Assembly: GCF_000369065.1 (NCBI RefSeq)
Contig: NZ_KB849804.1
Coordinates: 237,303-301,302 of the forward strand
Origin: Acinetobacter haemolyticus CIP 64.3 = MTCC 9819
Lineage (GTDB): Bacteria > Pseudomonadota > Gammaproteobacteria > Pseudomonadales > Moraxellaceae
Direction: 5' to 3'
DNA: 64,000 bases
Position 1 is the first letter of the stretch, and every line of letters begins with the position of its first letter. Below the pieces are notes generated by a model. The model had not been told where the DNA came from. It did no database searches and was given only the letters and a program-made list of their open reading frames with translations. Of the stretch, positions 46,360 to 56,056 are shown in pieces. A program made the position numbers and the translations under genes.

Positions 46360-47292
46360 ATGATTACAGGGATTGAGATTTTAAAGTTTGGTGTTGAGGA
46401 CAGGGCTGCTTCCAATAAGTTTTTGGCAGACTTTGGATTAACTCAGAGAAGTTCAGATATTGAAGGTACTGATCTTTATCAAACCCAAAATGGTAGCAAG
46501 ATTTATTTGTTTGATTGTGATGATACACGTCTACCTCAGGCCATTGAATCAGGCTCTACCTTACGTGAAGTGACGTGGGGGCTTGATGACGCCGAACAAG
46601 ATTTAGCAGATTTAGCAGATCGTTTGGCTGATGTGGATGGATACCAAGCCACCACTGATCTGGTGCAATGTATAGATCCAAATGGAATGACGATTCGTTT
46701 TCAACAAAGTTTCACGCATGAGTTACCTGCACTAAGAACTGAAGGGATCAATCAATATGGCAGTGTAAATCGTATTAATGCTGCTAGTCCTGTATACGAG
46801 AAAGGTCAACCTGTGGCGATTGGTCATGTGGTGTTCTTTACTCCAGATTTAGAAAAAACTGAGAAATTCTATATTGAAAAACTAGGTTTCTATCTATCTG
46901 ATGCCTATCGTAAACGTGGTGCATTCTTACGCTGTCGTGGCAAGGGTTTTCACCATGACTTGTTTCTATTGTCGATTCCAAATAAACCTGCTGGTCTAAA
47001 CCATGTTGCTTTTGTGGTTCGTGATATTCACGAAGTGATTGGTGGCGGTTTGAATATGAACCGTTCTGAGTGGTCAACTTTTATCGGTCCTGGTCGGCAT
47101 CCAATTTCTTCGGCTTATTTCTGGTATGTCAATTCACCATTGGGTGGTGCATTTGAGTATTACACCAATGATGATTATTTGACTGAAGAATGGCAGCCTC
47201 GTGTTGAAGAGCATCGCTTGGAACTATTCACTGAATGGGCGATCGAGGGTGGTTTAGATGACCATACCCGCCGTCAGGTTAAACCTGCATAA
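46360..47292 (+). CDS. extradiol (type I, VOC) ring-cleavage dioxygenase
   Basis: A 310-residue two-domain VOC protein. In the C-terminal domain the three iron ligands are visible: His in IGHVVFFTPD, His in GLNHVAFVV and Glu in GGAFEYYT, matching type I extradiol dioxygenases such as BphC. The N-terminal domain is degenerate, as usual. It would open a catechol between C2 and C3 of the ring substituent side. AAGGAG precedes ATG 46360. It follows the SDR by 12 bases. Confidence 0.9.
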   Translation: MITGIEILKFGVEDRAASNKFLADFGLTQRSSDIEGTDLYQTQNGSKIYLFDCDDTRLPQAIESGSTLREVTWGLDDAEQDLADLADRLADVDGYQATTDLVQCIDPNGMTIRFQQSFTHELPALRTEGINQYGSVNRINAASPVYEKGQPVAIGHVVFFTPDLEKTEKFYIEKLGFYLSDAYRKRGAFLRCRGKGFHHDLFLLSIPNKPAGLNHVAFVVRDIHEVIGGGLNMNRSEWSTFIGPGRHPISSAYFWYVNSPLGGAFEYYTNDDYLTEEWQPRVEEHRLELFTEWAIEGGLDDHTRRQVKPA

Positions 47293-47318
47293 AACGCGAT
47301 GAAGCAGGGAGAAATACT

Positions 47319-48530
47319 ATGGAAAGAATCGTGATCGTTGGGGCGGGACAAGCCGCAGGTTGGGCTGTTAGTACGCTGCGTCAAAATGGTTTCTTAGGTG
47401 AAATCCATGTGGTTTCCAATGAGGATCAGGTGTTTTACGAACGTCCGCCACTTTCAAAACAAGTACTTTCGAAAGAGGCGAGTTATGAAAGCTTAAATTT
47501 GTTTTCAACAGAGCAGGTGCAAGAATTTAATATTCAATGGCATAAGCCTGATGTGGCAACCCAAGTCGACCGTCAGCAGAAGCAAGTGGTTTTAGAAAGT
47601 GGCCAAATATTGCCTTATGACAAGTTATTGATTGCAACGGGAAGTCGTGCTCGTGTGCCAGTTAACACATGGCAGTTTATTCCAAATGTTGTCACGCTTC
47701 GCAATGTACAAGACTGTGAACGCCTTGCAGAAATTTTACAACATGCTCAAAAGTTGGCAGTTGTTGGTGGTGGTTGGATCGGTTTAGAAATTGCAGCGAC
47801 TGCTCGTAAACAGGGCAAAGAGGTTCATATTTTTGAATATGGAGATCGCCTTTGTGCTCGGAGCGTTAGCCCAGATGTATCAGAATTCTTAAAAGCAATA
47901 CATGAACAACAAGGTACCAAAATTCATTTAAATAGTAAAAACTTACATTTGATCGAAGCAGGCAATCACAAAGTTGAAGTGGTAAATCATCCCAATACGA
48001 GTGAACTATTTGATTGTGTGGTGGTTGGTGCTGGTGCTGATATTGCAAAAGAGCTGGGTGTCAATGCTGGCTTGGATGTCAAAGACGGTATCGTGGTGAA
48101 TTGTTTTGGTCAAACCTCTGATCAGGATATTTATGCTGCAGGTGATGTAGCGATTCATCCAAGTTTAGGTTATTGCATTCAGTCATGGGCAAATGCGCAG
48201 AACCAGGCGATTGCAGCAGCTAAATCGATGCTGGGCATAGAAACAGAATATACCGATATTCCATGGTTATGGTCGGATCAATATCACTTCAATATTCAGA
48301 TATTAGGGACTTATCAACCAGAAAGAACCAAGCAGACAGTGGTACGTAGAAGTACGGATGATCAATGTAGTTATCTGTATCTGGATGATCAAAATTGTTT
48401 AATCAATATGATCGCAATCAATGACTCAAAATTGGTCAAATTGGCAAAACGTTGGATGCAGTCCAATACCGTATTAGACCCAAAACTATTAGCAGACCCA
48501 GAATTTAATGTCATGAAATTAAAACCATAA
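47319..48530 (+). CDS. FAD-dependent ferredoxin reductase
   Basis: A 403-residue NAD(P)H:ferredoxin reductase of the BphA4/CarAd-like glutathione-reductase fold. It has GAGQAAGWAVSTLRQNG (FAD), FYERPPLSKQVL, LAVVGGGWIGLEIAATARKQ (NAD) and the C-terminal IYAAGDVA motif. It supplies electrons to the ferredoxin at 43875. No flavin-to-iron fusion is seen. Confidence 0.92.
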   Translation: MERIVIVGAGQAAGWAVSTLRQNGFLGEIHVVSNEDQVFYERPPLSKQVLSKEASYESLNLFSTEQVQEFNIQWHKPDVATQVDRQQKQVVLESGQILPYDKLLIATGSRARVPVNTWQFIPNVVTLRNVQDCERLAEILQHAQKLAVVGGGWIGLEIAATARKQGKEVHIFEYGDRLCARSVSPDVSEFLKAIHEQQGTKIHLNSKNLHLIEAGNHKVEVVNHPNTSELFDCVVVGAGADIAKELGVNAGLDVKDGIVVNCFGQTSDQDIYAAGDVAIHPSLGYCIQSWANAQNQAIAAAKSMLGIETEYTDIPWLWSDQYHFNIQILGTYQPERTKQTVVRRSTDDQCSYLYLDDQNCLINMIAINDSKLVKLAKRWMQSNTVLDPKLLADPEFNVMKLKP

Positions 48531-48571
48531 ACATTAAATTCCGGTTCATGACTCAATCGAAGGAATGAAGT

Positions 48572-49795
48572 ATGAGTAATGAAGAAAAAAGTGGATTTAA
48601 GCATTGGGTGCCTGCTTTTGTCCTGATGGTGTGTGTTGTACTCGCATTTTTTGACAAGATTAGTATTGCGGTTTTATTTGCTGATCCACATTTCCAAGGT
48701 GCAATGGAGATTGCGGAGAACAAAGCGAAGCTAGGATGGTTGATGACCAGTTTCTTGCTGGCTTACGGTTTTTCATCTGTATTTCTCAGTTTCCTAGGTG
48801 ATATTTTCGACCCAAAGAAAATGCTGTTTTGGAGTGTTGCATCTTGGGGTGTGCTGATGCTGTGCATGGGCTTTACCACCAGTTATGCAGGAATGTTGTT
48901 TTTACGCGTTTTACTGGGTTTGGCTGAAGGTCCATTGTTTGCACTCGCATATACCATTGTTAAACAGACCTATACCGATCGTCAGCAAGCACGTGCGTCA
49001 ACGATGTTTTTATTAGGCACGCCGATTGGTGCTTTTCTAGGCTTCCCGATCACAGCTGCTGTATTAGCAAAATATGATTGGCATACCACATTCTTTGTCA
49101 TGGCTGCACTAACACTTGTTGCTTTGGTTGCGATAGTAATTGGTTTGCGTGATCTACAGCTGAAGAAAACGATTGAATTGGAATCGACCAGCAAACGTGT
49201 CAATTTCAAAGGTCATATTCTGAATACCAAAGTCTTATTACAAAACCGTGCATTTTGGTTGGTATGTATCTTCAATATCGCTTTGATGACGTATTTGTGG
49301 GGATTAAACAGTTGGGTTCCATCGTATCTAATCCAAGACAAAGGCTTCAATCTTAAAGAGTTTGGTATTTATTCAAGTTTTCCATTCATTGCGATGCTTA
49401 TTGGTGAAATCATCGGCGCATTCTTATCTGACAAGACCGGACGCCGTGCGATCCAAGTTTTTGGTGGCTTATTGGTGGCAGGTATTTTCATGTACGTCAT
49501 GGTGATTATGACCAATCCATTTTTGGTCATCGCGGCGATGTCTTTCAGTGCAATGGCGTGGGGTTTTGGTGTCGCCGCAGTCTTTGCATTACTTGCACGA
49601 GTGACGACGGCGGATGTCGGTGCAACCGCAGGTGGAATATTCAATGGAATGGGCAATTTTGCCAGTGCAATTGCCCCAGTTCTTATCGGTTACATCGTGA
49701 TGCAAACAAACAGTTTTAATTTAGGAATTACCTTCTTAGCAGCAGTTGCCGTGATTGGGTCGTTCTTCTTGCTTCCTTTATTGAAACGTTATTAA
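48572..49795 (+). CDS. MFS transporter, probable aromatic or organic acid importer
   Basis: A 407-residue inner-membrane protein with about 12 hydrophobic segments. The motif GDIFDPKKML between helices 2 and 3 and GLAEGPLFALAYTIVKQTYTDRQQARAS after helix 4 fit the anion/cation symporter (ACS) branch of MFS. It sits in the middle of the catabolic operon, so it likely brings in the pathway substrate across the inner membrane, with the porin at 56122 acting at the outer membrane. GAAGG precedes the start. Confidence 0.88.
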   Translation: MSNEEKSGFKHWVPAFVLMVCVVLAFFDKISIAVLFADPHFQGAMEIAENKAKLGWLMTSFLLAYGFSSVFLSFLGDIFDPKKMLFWSVASWGVLMLCMGFTTSYAGMLFLRVLLGLAEGPLFALAYTIVKQTYTDRQQARASTMFLLGTPIGAFLGFPITAAVLAKYDWHTTFFVMAALTLVALVAIVIGLRDLQLKKTIELESTSKRVNFKGHILNTKVLLQNRAFWLVCIFNIALMTYLWGLNSWVPSYLIQDKGFNLKEFGIYSSFPFIAMLIGEIIGAFLSDKTGRRAIQVFGGLLVAGIFMYVMVIMTNPFLVIAAMSFSAMAWGFGVAAVFALLARVTTADVGATAGGIFNGMGNFASAIAPVLIGYIVMQTNSFNLGITFLAAVAVIGSFFLLPLLKRY

Positions 49796-49828
49796 TCAAA
49801 CTATTCATCAAAAATCTAGGAGTTAAAC

Positions 49829-50351
49829 ATGTCTACTCAACAATTTGAATCATGGAAACAGCCTGAAGGCGCTAGTTTGGAAGATTGGTTAAACACACGT
49901 ATCGCACGTTTTGAAACACGTAAATATGATTTCGATGCGTTGAAATTCCAAGCAGATTATGACCCGAAATATCGTCGTGCTCAAATGCGTTATATGGGAA
50001 CAGGGGGCAACAGGTGTAGTCAATGATGGCAACACGGTTCCAGCTGAAAACTTTACTTTTTCAACCATGGTTTTACCTGCGCAATGTGAAGGTCCTTTGC
50101 ATATCCATCACGATGTTGAAGAAGTGTTTTTCATGTTACGTGGCGAGATTGATCTGTTCATTGAGCATAACGGTGAAAAATTTCAAACCAAATTGAAAGA
50201 GCGTGATCTGATTTCAATTCCGCCAGGTATTTATCGTGGCTTGTTTAACCCTGGTCAGGAAGATGCCTTGATGTGTGTGATGTTGGGTGCTGGAAAACCA
50301 ACTATTCCAAACTATCCACCTGAGCATCCATTGTCTCAAATCAAACGTTAA
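49829..50351 (+). pseudogene. cupin-domain gene with a frameshift
   Basis: Two overlapping frames share one product. Frame 1 (49829-50026) starts with AGGAG upstream and encodes the first 58 residues up to YMGTGG, then diverges to a stop. Frame 2 continues as GATGVVNDGNTVPAEN and carries the cupin core LHIHHDVEEVFFMLRGEIDLF. A run of five G at 50003-50007 is the break: with four G the reading would be MGTGATGVVNDG, in frame to 50351. It is either a one-base insertion mutation, phase variation or a sequencing error. Cupins near extradiol enzymes often isomerise or cleave intermediates. Confidence 0.85.
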
Positions 50352-50384
50352 TCAACGCGATTAACTGTAAAAAGGAATGAAGTG

Positions 50385-51197
50385 ATGACTTTGATTGACA
50401 CATTAGCCCAATACCCAGTGAAAACCATTGAGATCGATGGTCAGCTGCAAGCCTATCGCGAAGCTGGACAAGGCCAAACGCTGATTCTTTTACATGGTAT
50501 CAGCTCTGGTTCTGCATCATGGGTCAATCAGCTTAATGTCCTTAGTCATCACTTTCATGTCATTGCTTGGGATGCACCGGGTTATGGCTTATCTGAGGGT
50601 TTAAATACGGAACAGCCAAATGCAACCGATTATGCTCAGCGTGTGCTGGCGATCATGGATGCATTGGCGATTTCTAAAGCCATCATTGTAGGTCATTCAT
50701 TAGGTGCATTACAGGCAAGTGCTTTTGCCCATCTATATCCTGAACGTGTTGAAACCTTAATCATTGCCAATGCAGCGCAGGGTTATCAACGATCGGATGA
50801 AGACACCAAAGCACAGGTTTATCAGAAACGCCCAAATCTATTGAAAAGTTTGGGCAATGCGGGGATGGCGGCAAGCCGTGGTCCACATTTAATTTATAAA
50901 CAAGACCCTCAAGCACTGGCATTGGTTGGTGAAGTGATGGGGCAGCTCACTTTAGACGGTTTTACGCGAGCATCGTATTTGTTGGCGTATGACGAGATTA
51001 GAAATTATTTAACAGATATCAAAGTTCCATGTGTGGTGATTGCTGGTGACAAGGATGAAATCACGCCTGCTCAAGCCATCATGGAGCTGGCTGTGGAAAT
51101 GCAATTGAGCCGATGTCATCTCATTACAGATGCAGGTCATCTGAGTTATGTCGATCAACCTGATCAGTTTAACGACATTGTTTTATCGGCAAATTAA
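50385..51197 (+). CDS. alpha/beta hydrolase, probable C-C bond (meta-cleavage product) hydrolase
   Basis: A 270-residue serine hydrolase: oxyanion LLHGISSGSASW, nucleophile VGHSLGALQ, acidic VIAGDKDEITP and histidine DAGHLSYV. The layout resembles MhpC/BphD-type hydrolases. Following the extradiol enzyme in the pathway, it may hydrolyse the ring-opened diketo acid. An AAAGGA site precedes ATG 50385 (a GTG lies just before). Confidence 0.88.
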   Translation: MTLIDTLAQYPVKTIEIDGQLQAYREAGQGQTLILLHGISSGSASWVNQLNVLSHHFHVIAWDAPGYGLSEGLNTEQPNATDYAQRVLAIMDALAISKAIIVGHSLGALQASAFAHLYPERVETLIIANAAQGYQRSDEDTKAQVYQKRPNLLKSLGNAGMAASRGPHLIYKQDPQALALVGEVMGQLTLDGFTRASYLLAYDEIRNYLTDIKVPCVVIAGDKDEITPAQAIMELAVEMQLSRCHLITDAGHLSYVDQPDQFNDIVLSAN

Positions 51198-51210
51198 TTA
51201 AACGAGAGAT

Positions 51211-52011
51211 ATGGATATGAGCTTCCAAGTTGAAGGAAAAGTAGCAGTTGTAACAGGTGGCTCCTCAGGCATTGGTTTGGCTGCTGTGGAAATTTTAGTT
51301 GCAGAAGGTGCAAAGGTCGCGTGGTGTGGTCGAGATGAAGCGCGTCTAGCGGTATCAAAACTTTATATTTTAGAGAAATATCCTCATGCCAATATTTACA
51401 CCAGTATCTGCAATGTTTTGGACAAAGAAGATGTCAAACGATTTGCACAAGATGTCAAGCAAAACTTAGGCAATGTTGACATGTTGATCAATAACGCGGG
51501 TCAAGGTCGTGTGTCAAATTTTGAAAATACCCAAGATGAAGATTGGATGAAAGAGATTGAGCTGAAGTATTTCAGTGTATTACATCCCGTTCGTGCATTT
51601 TTAGATGATTTAAAACAGTCTGCATGTGGCTCAATCACCAATGTGAACTCATTGTTAGCGTTGCAACCTGAACCGCACATGATTGCAACCTCATCTGCAC
51701 GTGCAGCGTTATTAAATTTAACGCATTCACTGGCACATGAATTTACCCAATATGGTGTCCGCGTGAACTCCATTTTACTGGGTATGGTGGAGTCAGCACA
51801 GTGGAAACGCCGTTTTGAAACGCGTTCTGATCCAAATGCAACGTGGGAACAGTGGACCGGCAATATTGCTAAAAATCGTGGTATCCCGATGCAACGTTTA
51901 GGTAAGCCTGAAGAACCAGCACGTGCCTTGGTCTTTCTCGCATCGCCTTTAGCATCCTATACCACAGGTTCAACACTCGATGTCTCTGGTGGATTTAATA
52001 AGCATTTATAA
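51211..52011 (+). CDS. short-chain dehydrogenase, second of the cluster
   Basis: A 266-residue SDR with VVTGGSSGIGLAAVEIL and INNAGQGRVSNF. The catalytic site is atypical: at the usual YxxxK position the sequence is ATSSARAALLNLTHSL, without the Tyr-x3-Lys pair. If so, normal reductase chemistry is doubtful. Residues near the C-terminus (ASYTTGSTLDVSGGF) are normal. It is placed 13 bases after the hydrolase; substrate unknown. Confidence 0.82.
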   Translation: MDMSFQVEGKVAVVTGGSSGIGLAAVEILVAEGAKVAWCGRDEARLAVSKLYILEKYPHANIYTSICNVLDKEDVKRFAQDVKQNLGNVDMLINNAGQGRVSNFENTQDEDWMKEIELKYFSVLHPVRAFLDDLKQSACGSITNVNSLLALQPEPHMIATSSARAALLNLTHSLAHEFTQYGVRVNSILLGMVESAQWKRRFETRSDPNATWEQWTGNIAKNRGIPMQRLGKPEEPARALVFLASPLASYTTGSTLDVSGGFNKHL

Positions 52012-52020
52012 GGTGTGCAC

Positions 52021-52812
52021 ATGAAACAGTTGATGATGATTGGTTTTGGCGCGATGGCAGCAGAAGTGTATGCCCATATGCCGCAAGACTTACAACTTAA
52101 ATGGATTGTGGTACCAGCACGGAGTGTTGAAAAAGTTCAAGCGCAAGTTGCTCCTGACGTGCAAGTGATTAGCTCGATTGATCAATGTCAGGGCACACCT
52201 GATTACGTGATTGAAGTTGCCGGCCAAGCTGCGGTGAAAGAGCATGCGCAAAAAGTATTGGAAAAGGGTTGGACTATCGGCTTGATCTCGGTTGGGACTT
52301 TGGCGGATAACGAGTTTCTGATCCAGTTAAAAAATACCGCTGAACAGCATGATGCCCATTTACATCTTTTGGCAGGTGCGATTGCCGGAATTGATGGGAT
52401 ATCAGCGGCTAAAGAAGGTGGCTTGGAAAAGGTCACATACAAAGGATGCAAGAGTCCAAGAAGTTGGCGTGGCAGTTATGCAGAGCAATTGGTTGATTTA
52501 GATCAGGTGAGTGAAGCAACCGTTTTTTTCCGTGGTACAGCGCGTGAAGCTGCATTGAAGTTTCCAGCCAATGCCAATGTTGCGGCGACGATTGCGCTTG
52601 CAGGTTTGGGAATGGATGAAACCATGGTGGAACTGACGGTTGACCCAAACATCAATAAAAACAAGCACACCATCGTGGCAGAAGGTGTATTTGGTGAAAT
52701 GACGATTGAATTGGTCGGTGTGCCTTTGGCGAGTAACCCGAAAACCTCGACATTGGCTGCACTCAGTGTGATTCGTGCCTGTCGCAATAGTGTTCAAGCA
52801 ATTCAGATTTAA
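52021..52812 (+). CDS. aspartate dehydrogenase-like oxidoreductase
   Basis: A 263-residue protein of the NadX/aspartate dehydrogenase family: Rossmann start MMIGFGAMAAEVY, LAGAIAGIDGISAAKEGGLEKVTYKG and the C-terminal NPKTSTLAALSVIRACR are family signatures. Known members oxidise L-aspartate to iminoaspartate/oxaloacetate with NAD(P). In a catabolic operon it may act on an amino- or imino-acid intermediate. ATG 52021 is chosen over GTG 52015. Confidence 0.85.
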   Translation: MKQLMMIGFGAMAAEVYAHMPQDLQLKWIVVPARSVEKVQAQVAPDVQVISSIDQCQGTPDYVIEVAGQAAVKEHAQKVLEKGWTIGLISVGTLADNEFLIQLKNTAEQHDAHLHLLAGAIAGIDGISAAKEGGLEKVTYKGCKSPRSWRGSYAEQLVDLDQVSEATVFFRGTAREAALKFPANANVAATIALAGLGMDETMVELTVDPNINKNKHTIVAEGVFGEMTIELVGVPLASNPKTSTLAALSVIRACRNSVQAIQI

Positions 52813-52823
52813 AGGATTTGATC

Positions 52824-54290
52824 ATGGTAAAGGAAATTTATATCGCTGGTGAATGGCGATTAGGTCGAGGCGACACGATTCAAAGTCTGTTTCCAGCAGA
52901 TCAATCTGTAAATGCTGAGATTTCAACGGCGAGTTTAGATGATGTCAATGAAGCGATTGAAAAGGCTGATTTGGCATGGCGTCAGGCGGACTGGCGTAAC
53001 AGTCTACCGCATGAACGTGCGCGGATTTTGTATAAAGTGGCTGACATTATTGAAGCGCGTGTGGATGAGCTATCCAAGCTACAAACCCGTGATAATGGTA
53101 AACCATTGGCTGAAACGCGCGCTTTAACTCTAAGTGCAGCGGCAACAGCGCGTTATGTGGCAGCAGCCTGCGAGACACTAAATGATGAATTAACCACACA
53201 ACGTGCGCCAGACTTTATGACCGTGAGTGTGCATGAACCTGTGGGTGTTGTGGCAGCGATTACACCGTGGAACTCACCGATTGCCAGCGAAGTACAGAAG
53301 CTAGCACCTGCGCTTGCTGGCGGTAATGCAGTCATTTTGAAACCAGCAGAAGTGACTTCTTTAATCGCATTGGAATTAGCAAAAATCTTTGAAGAAGCTG
53401 GTTTGCCTAAAGGTTTATTGAGTGTGCTCGTAGGACGTGGTTCTGTGATTGGTGATGCAATCGTAAAGCACCCATTAGTACGCAAAATTTCATTTACAGG
53501 TGGAACCAGTACAGGTCGTCATTTAGCACATATTGCCGCTGACAAGTTGATTACAACGTCTTTAGAACTTGGCGGAAAATCACCAACGATTGTGATGCAA
53601 GATGCTGATATTGAGCTTGCAGCAAAAGGTGTGGCTTATGGCATTTTTAGTTCAGCAGGACAGGCATGTATTGCTGGATCACGCTTATTTGTGCATCGCA
53701 GTATTTATGATCAATTCTTAACACGTCTAGTTGAAATTACCAAAGGCTTGCGCGTAGGACATCCTGAAACCGCAGGTGTGCATTTAGGTTCTTTGATCAA
53801 TCCGAAACATTTAGGCTCAGTCGATGCTTATGTTCAGTTAGCCAAAAAAGAAGGTGGTCAAGTTTTGGTTGGTGGTCAGGCATTGACGGATGGTGAATTG
53901 GCAAAAGGTAGTTTCTATTTACCGACCATTATCACAGGCCTCGACAACTCAGCTCAAACCTGTCAGGAAGAAATCTTTGGTCCTGTGTTGGTGGTGATGA
54001 AATATGACGATGAAGCCGATTTGATTGCACAAGCCAATGACAGTTGTTTTGGTTTAGCCGCAGGGATTTGGACTGAAAACTATCGTAAAGCTTGGCAACT
54101 TGCACGTGCTTTGGAAGTGGGAACAGTCTGGATCAATACCTACAAAAAATTCTCGATTTCTGCCCCTTTTGGTGGTTTCAAAGAAAGTGGAATTGGGCGT
54201 GAAAAAGGTCGTTTAGGCATCTTGGCGTATATGCAACAAAAAAGCATTTATATGGGATTAAGCGAACAGCCAAATCCTTGGTGCGATTAA
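52824..54290 (+). CDS. aldehyde dehydrogenase
   Basis: A 488-residue NAD(P)-dependent ALDH. The substrate/cofactor loops VAAITPWNSPIASEVQKLAPALA, ISFTGGTSTGRH and the catalytic LELGGKSP glutamate and SSAGQACIAGSR cysteine are all present. AAAGGA precedes ATG 52824. It probably oxidises an aldehyde released by the ThDP enzyme or by cleavage upstream; which one is inferred only from position. Confidence 0.93.
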   Translation: MVKEIYIAGEWRLGRGDTIQSLFPADQSVNAEISTASLDDVNEAIEKADLAWRQADWRNSLPHERARILYKVADIIEARVDELSKLQTRDNGKPLAETRALTLSAAATARYVAAACETLNDELTTQRAPDFMTVSVHEPVGVVAAITPWNSPIASEVQKLAPALAGGNAVILKPAEVTSLIALELAKIFEEAGLPKGLLSVLVGRGSVIGDAIVKHPLVRKISFTGGTSTGRHLAHIAADKLITTSLELGGKSPTIVMQDADIELAAKGVAYGIFSSAGQACIAGSRLFVHRSIYDQFLTRLVEITKGLRVGHPETAGVHLGSLINPKHLGSVDAYVQLAKKEGGQVLVGGQALTDGELAKGSFYLPTIITGLDNSAQTCQEEIFGPVLVVMKYDDEADLIAQANDSCFGLAAGIWTENYRKAWQLARALEVGTVWINTYKKFSISAPFGGFKESGIGREKGRLGILAYMQQKSIYMGLSEQPNPWCD

Positions 54291-54331
54291 TAAATTCATG
54301 GAATGAAATAAAATTTTTGAGGAATACAGTA

Positions 54332-55972
54332 ATGACAGAACGTGTAAATGTAGGCGAAGCAATCGCTCGTGTTTTAGAGGCGCACCAAGTTGATAGTATC
54401 TACGGCGTTATTTCAATTCACAACTTGCCAATTGCTGATGCAGTCGGTCGTCGTGAAAAAATTCGTTTCGTCGCAGCACGTGGTGAAGCAGGTGCGGTGA
54501 CGATGGCAGATGGTCATTCACGCTTTAAAGGTTTAGGTGTCGCCTTGACCAGTACTGGTGCAGGTGCAGGGAATGCTGTGGGTTCATTGATTGAAGCGAT
54601 GAATGCAGGTAGTCCAGTATTGCATTTAACAGGTCAAGTTGAACGTGAATATTTAGATCGAGATGCGAGTTTTATTCATGAGACCAAAGATCAACTGACT
54701 TTCTTACGTGCATCGAGCAAAGCTGCTTTTCGTATTACTAGCCCTGACAATGCGGTAGGCGTGATTCGTGAAGCAATTCGTGTAGCGACTACTGTCCCAA
54801 TGGGGCCTGTTAGTGTTGAGCTACCGATTGATGTTCAAGCAGCAGAAATTGATTTACCCCTGAATCTAGGTCCAGTCAAAGCACTTGAATTGCCACAAGC
54901 AGATCAAGTTGAAGTTGATTTGATCATTGATGAAATCAAAAAAGCCAAACGTCCAATTTTTTGGATCGGTGGTGGAACGCTCAATAGTGTGGATGAAGTC
55001 AAAGCGATTGCTGACGTGGGTATTCCAGTAGTATCTTCAACCCATGCGCGTGGTGTGCTAGCAGATGACCATCCACGTAGCCTAGGTGCATTCCATAACT
55101 CAGCAGGCGTTGAACAGCTTTTAAAAGATGCTGATTTATTGGTTGTTGTTGGTTCTCGCTTACGTAGTAATGAAACCAAGACCTATTCAGTGCAATTCCC
55201 TGACAATATTATTCAGGTCGATGCTAATCCTGTTGCACAACAACGTAATTACAAAATTCGTAATTTCATTTGTGGTGATGCAAAAGATGTATTGCAACGT
55301 ATTCTCACAGGTTTAGTAGGTGTATCTAAAATAGATACTGAATATGATGCAGCTGTTGTCGATGCGAAACAGGCAGCAATCAATGCTTTGCGTACACAGC
55401 TTGACCAATATGCGTTGATCTGTGATCACCTTCGTGCAGCACTACCACAAGATGGAATTTTTGTTCGTGATATTACGATGTCAGGTAGTACATGGGGCAG
55501 TCGATTGTTCCCAGTGCAAGCACCGAATCAAAATATTCACTCTTTAGCAGGGGCGATTGGTCTCGGTTTAGCAACAGCAATTGGTGCTTCAATTGCCAAT
55601 CCAGACAAAAAAGTGATCGGTTTAGTTGGTGATGGTGGTTTGATGTTGGGTATTGGTGAGATTGCGACGATGGCGCAAGAAAATACCAATTTGGTGCTGA
55701 TGGTCATGAATGATGGTGGTTATGGGGTTATGCGCGGTATTCAAAATAATTACTTCGGTGGTCGTCAGTATTTCAACGAATTACACACACCTGATTACCA
55801 AGCATTGGGTGAGGCGATGGGCGTGAAAAGCTGGAAAGTCGGCAGTGCAGAAGAGTTTAAAACAGTGATTCAGCAAGCAGTTGATTTCCAAGGTCCAAGT
55901 GTGATTGAACTGGATATGCATTCAATTGGGCCACTCAACTTTGCAGGTCCTCCACAGAAGAAATTGTATTAA
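54332..55972 (+). CDS. thiamine-diphosphate-dependent enzyme (acetolactate synthase/benzoylformate decarboxylase type)
   Basis: A 546-residue ThDP enzyme. The N-terminal domain has the catalytic glutamate in AARGEAGAVTMAD, and the C-terminal one has the cofactor motif GLVGDGGLMLGIGEIATM followed by NDGGYG. The overall order (PYR, central, PP domains) fits decarboxylases and carboligases of 2-oxo acids. GAGGA precedes ATG 54332. Substrate unknown; a 2-oxo acid made by the AspDH-like step would be consistent. Confidence 0.9.
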   Translation: MTERVNVGEAIARVLEAHQVDSIYGVISIHNLPIADAVGRREKIRFVAARGEAGAVTMADGHSRFKGLGVALTSTGAGAGNAVGSLIEAMNAGSPVLHLTGQVEREYLDRDASFIHETKDQLTFLRASSKAAFRITSPDNAVGVIREAIRVATTVPMGPVSVELPIDVQAAEIDLPLNLGPVKALELPQADQVEVDLIIDEIKKAKRPIFWIGGGTLNSVDEVKAIADVGIPVVSSTHARGVLADDHPRSLGAFHNSAGVEQLLKDADLLVVVGSRLRSNETKTYSVQFPDNIIQVDANPVAQQRNYKIRNFICGDAKDVLQRILTGLVGVSKIDTEYDAAVVDAKQAAINALRTQLDQYALICDHLRAALPQDGIFVRDITMSGSTWGSRLFPVQAPNQNIHSLAGAIGLGLATAIGASIANPDKKVIGLVGDGGLMLGIGEIATMAQENTNLVLMVMNDGGYGVMRGIQNNYFGGRQYFNELHTPDYQALGEAMGVKSWKVGSAEEFKTVIQQAVDFQGPSVIELDMHSIGPLNFAGPPQKKLY

Positions 55973-55979
55973 TCCATCT

Positions 55980-56043
55980 CAGCATTGCTAGGTAGTAGCA
56001 CTGCTGAAGAATGATTTGTAGGCAAAAATTTTTGTCTACAAAT
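55980..56043. other. two hairpins between the ThDP gene and the porin gene
   Basis: CAGCATTGCTA and TAGCACTGCTG (55980-56006) form a stem with one mismatch. ATTTGTAG (56014-56021) and CTACAAAT (56036-56043), extended by CAAAAA/TTTTTG between them, form a second. They lack a T-run outside the stems, so they may partly terminate or insulate the porin promoter. Confidence 0.5.
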
Positions 56044-56056
56044 CGATAAAAACTAT

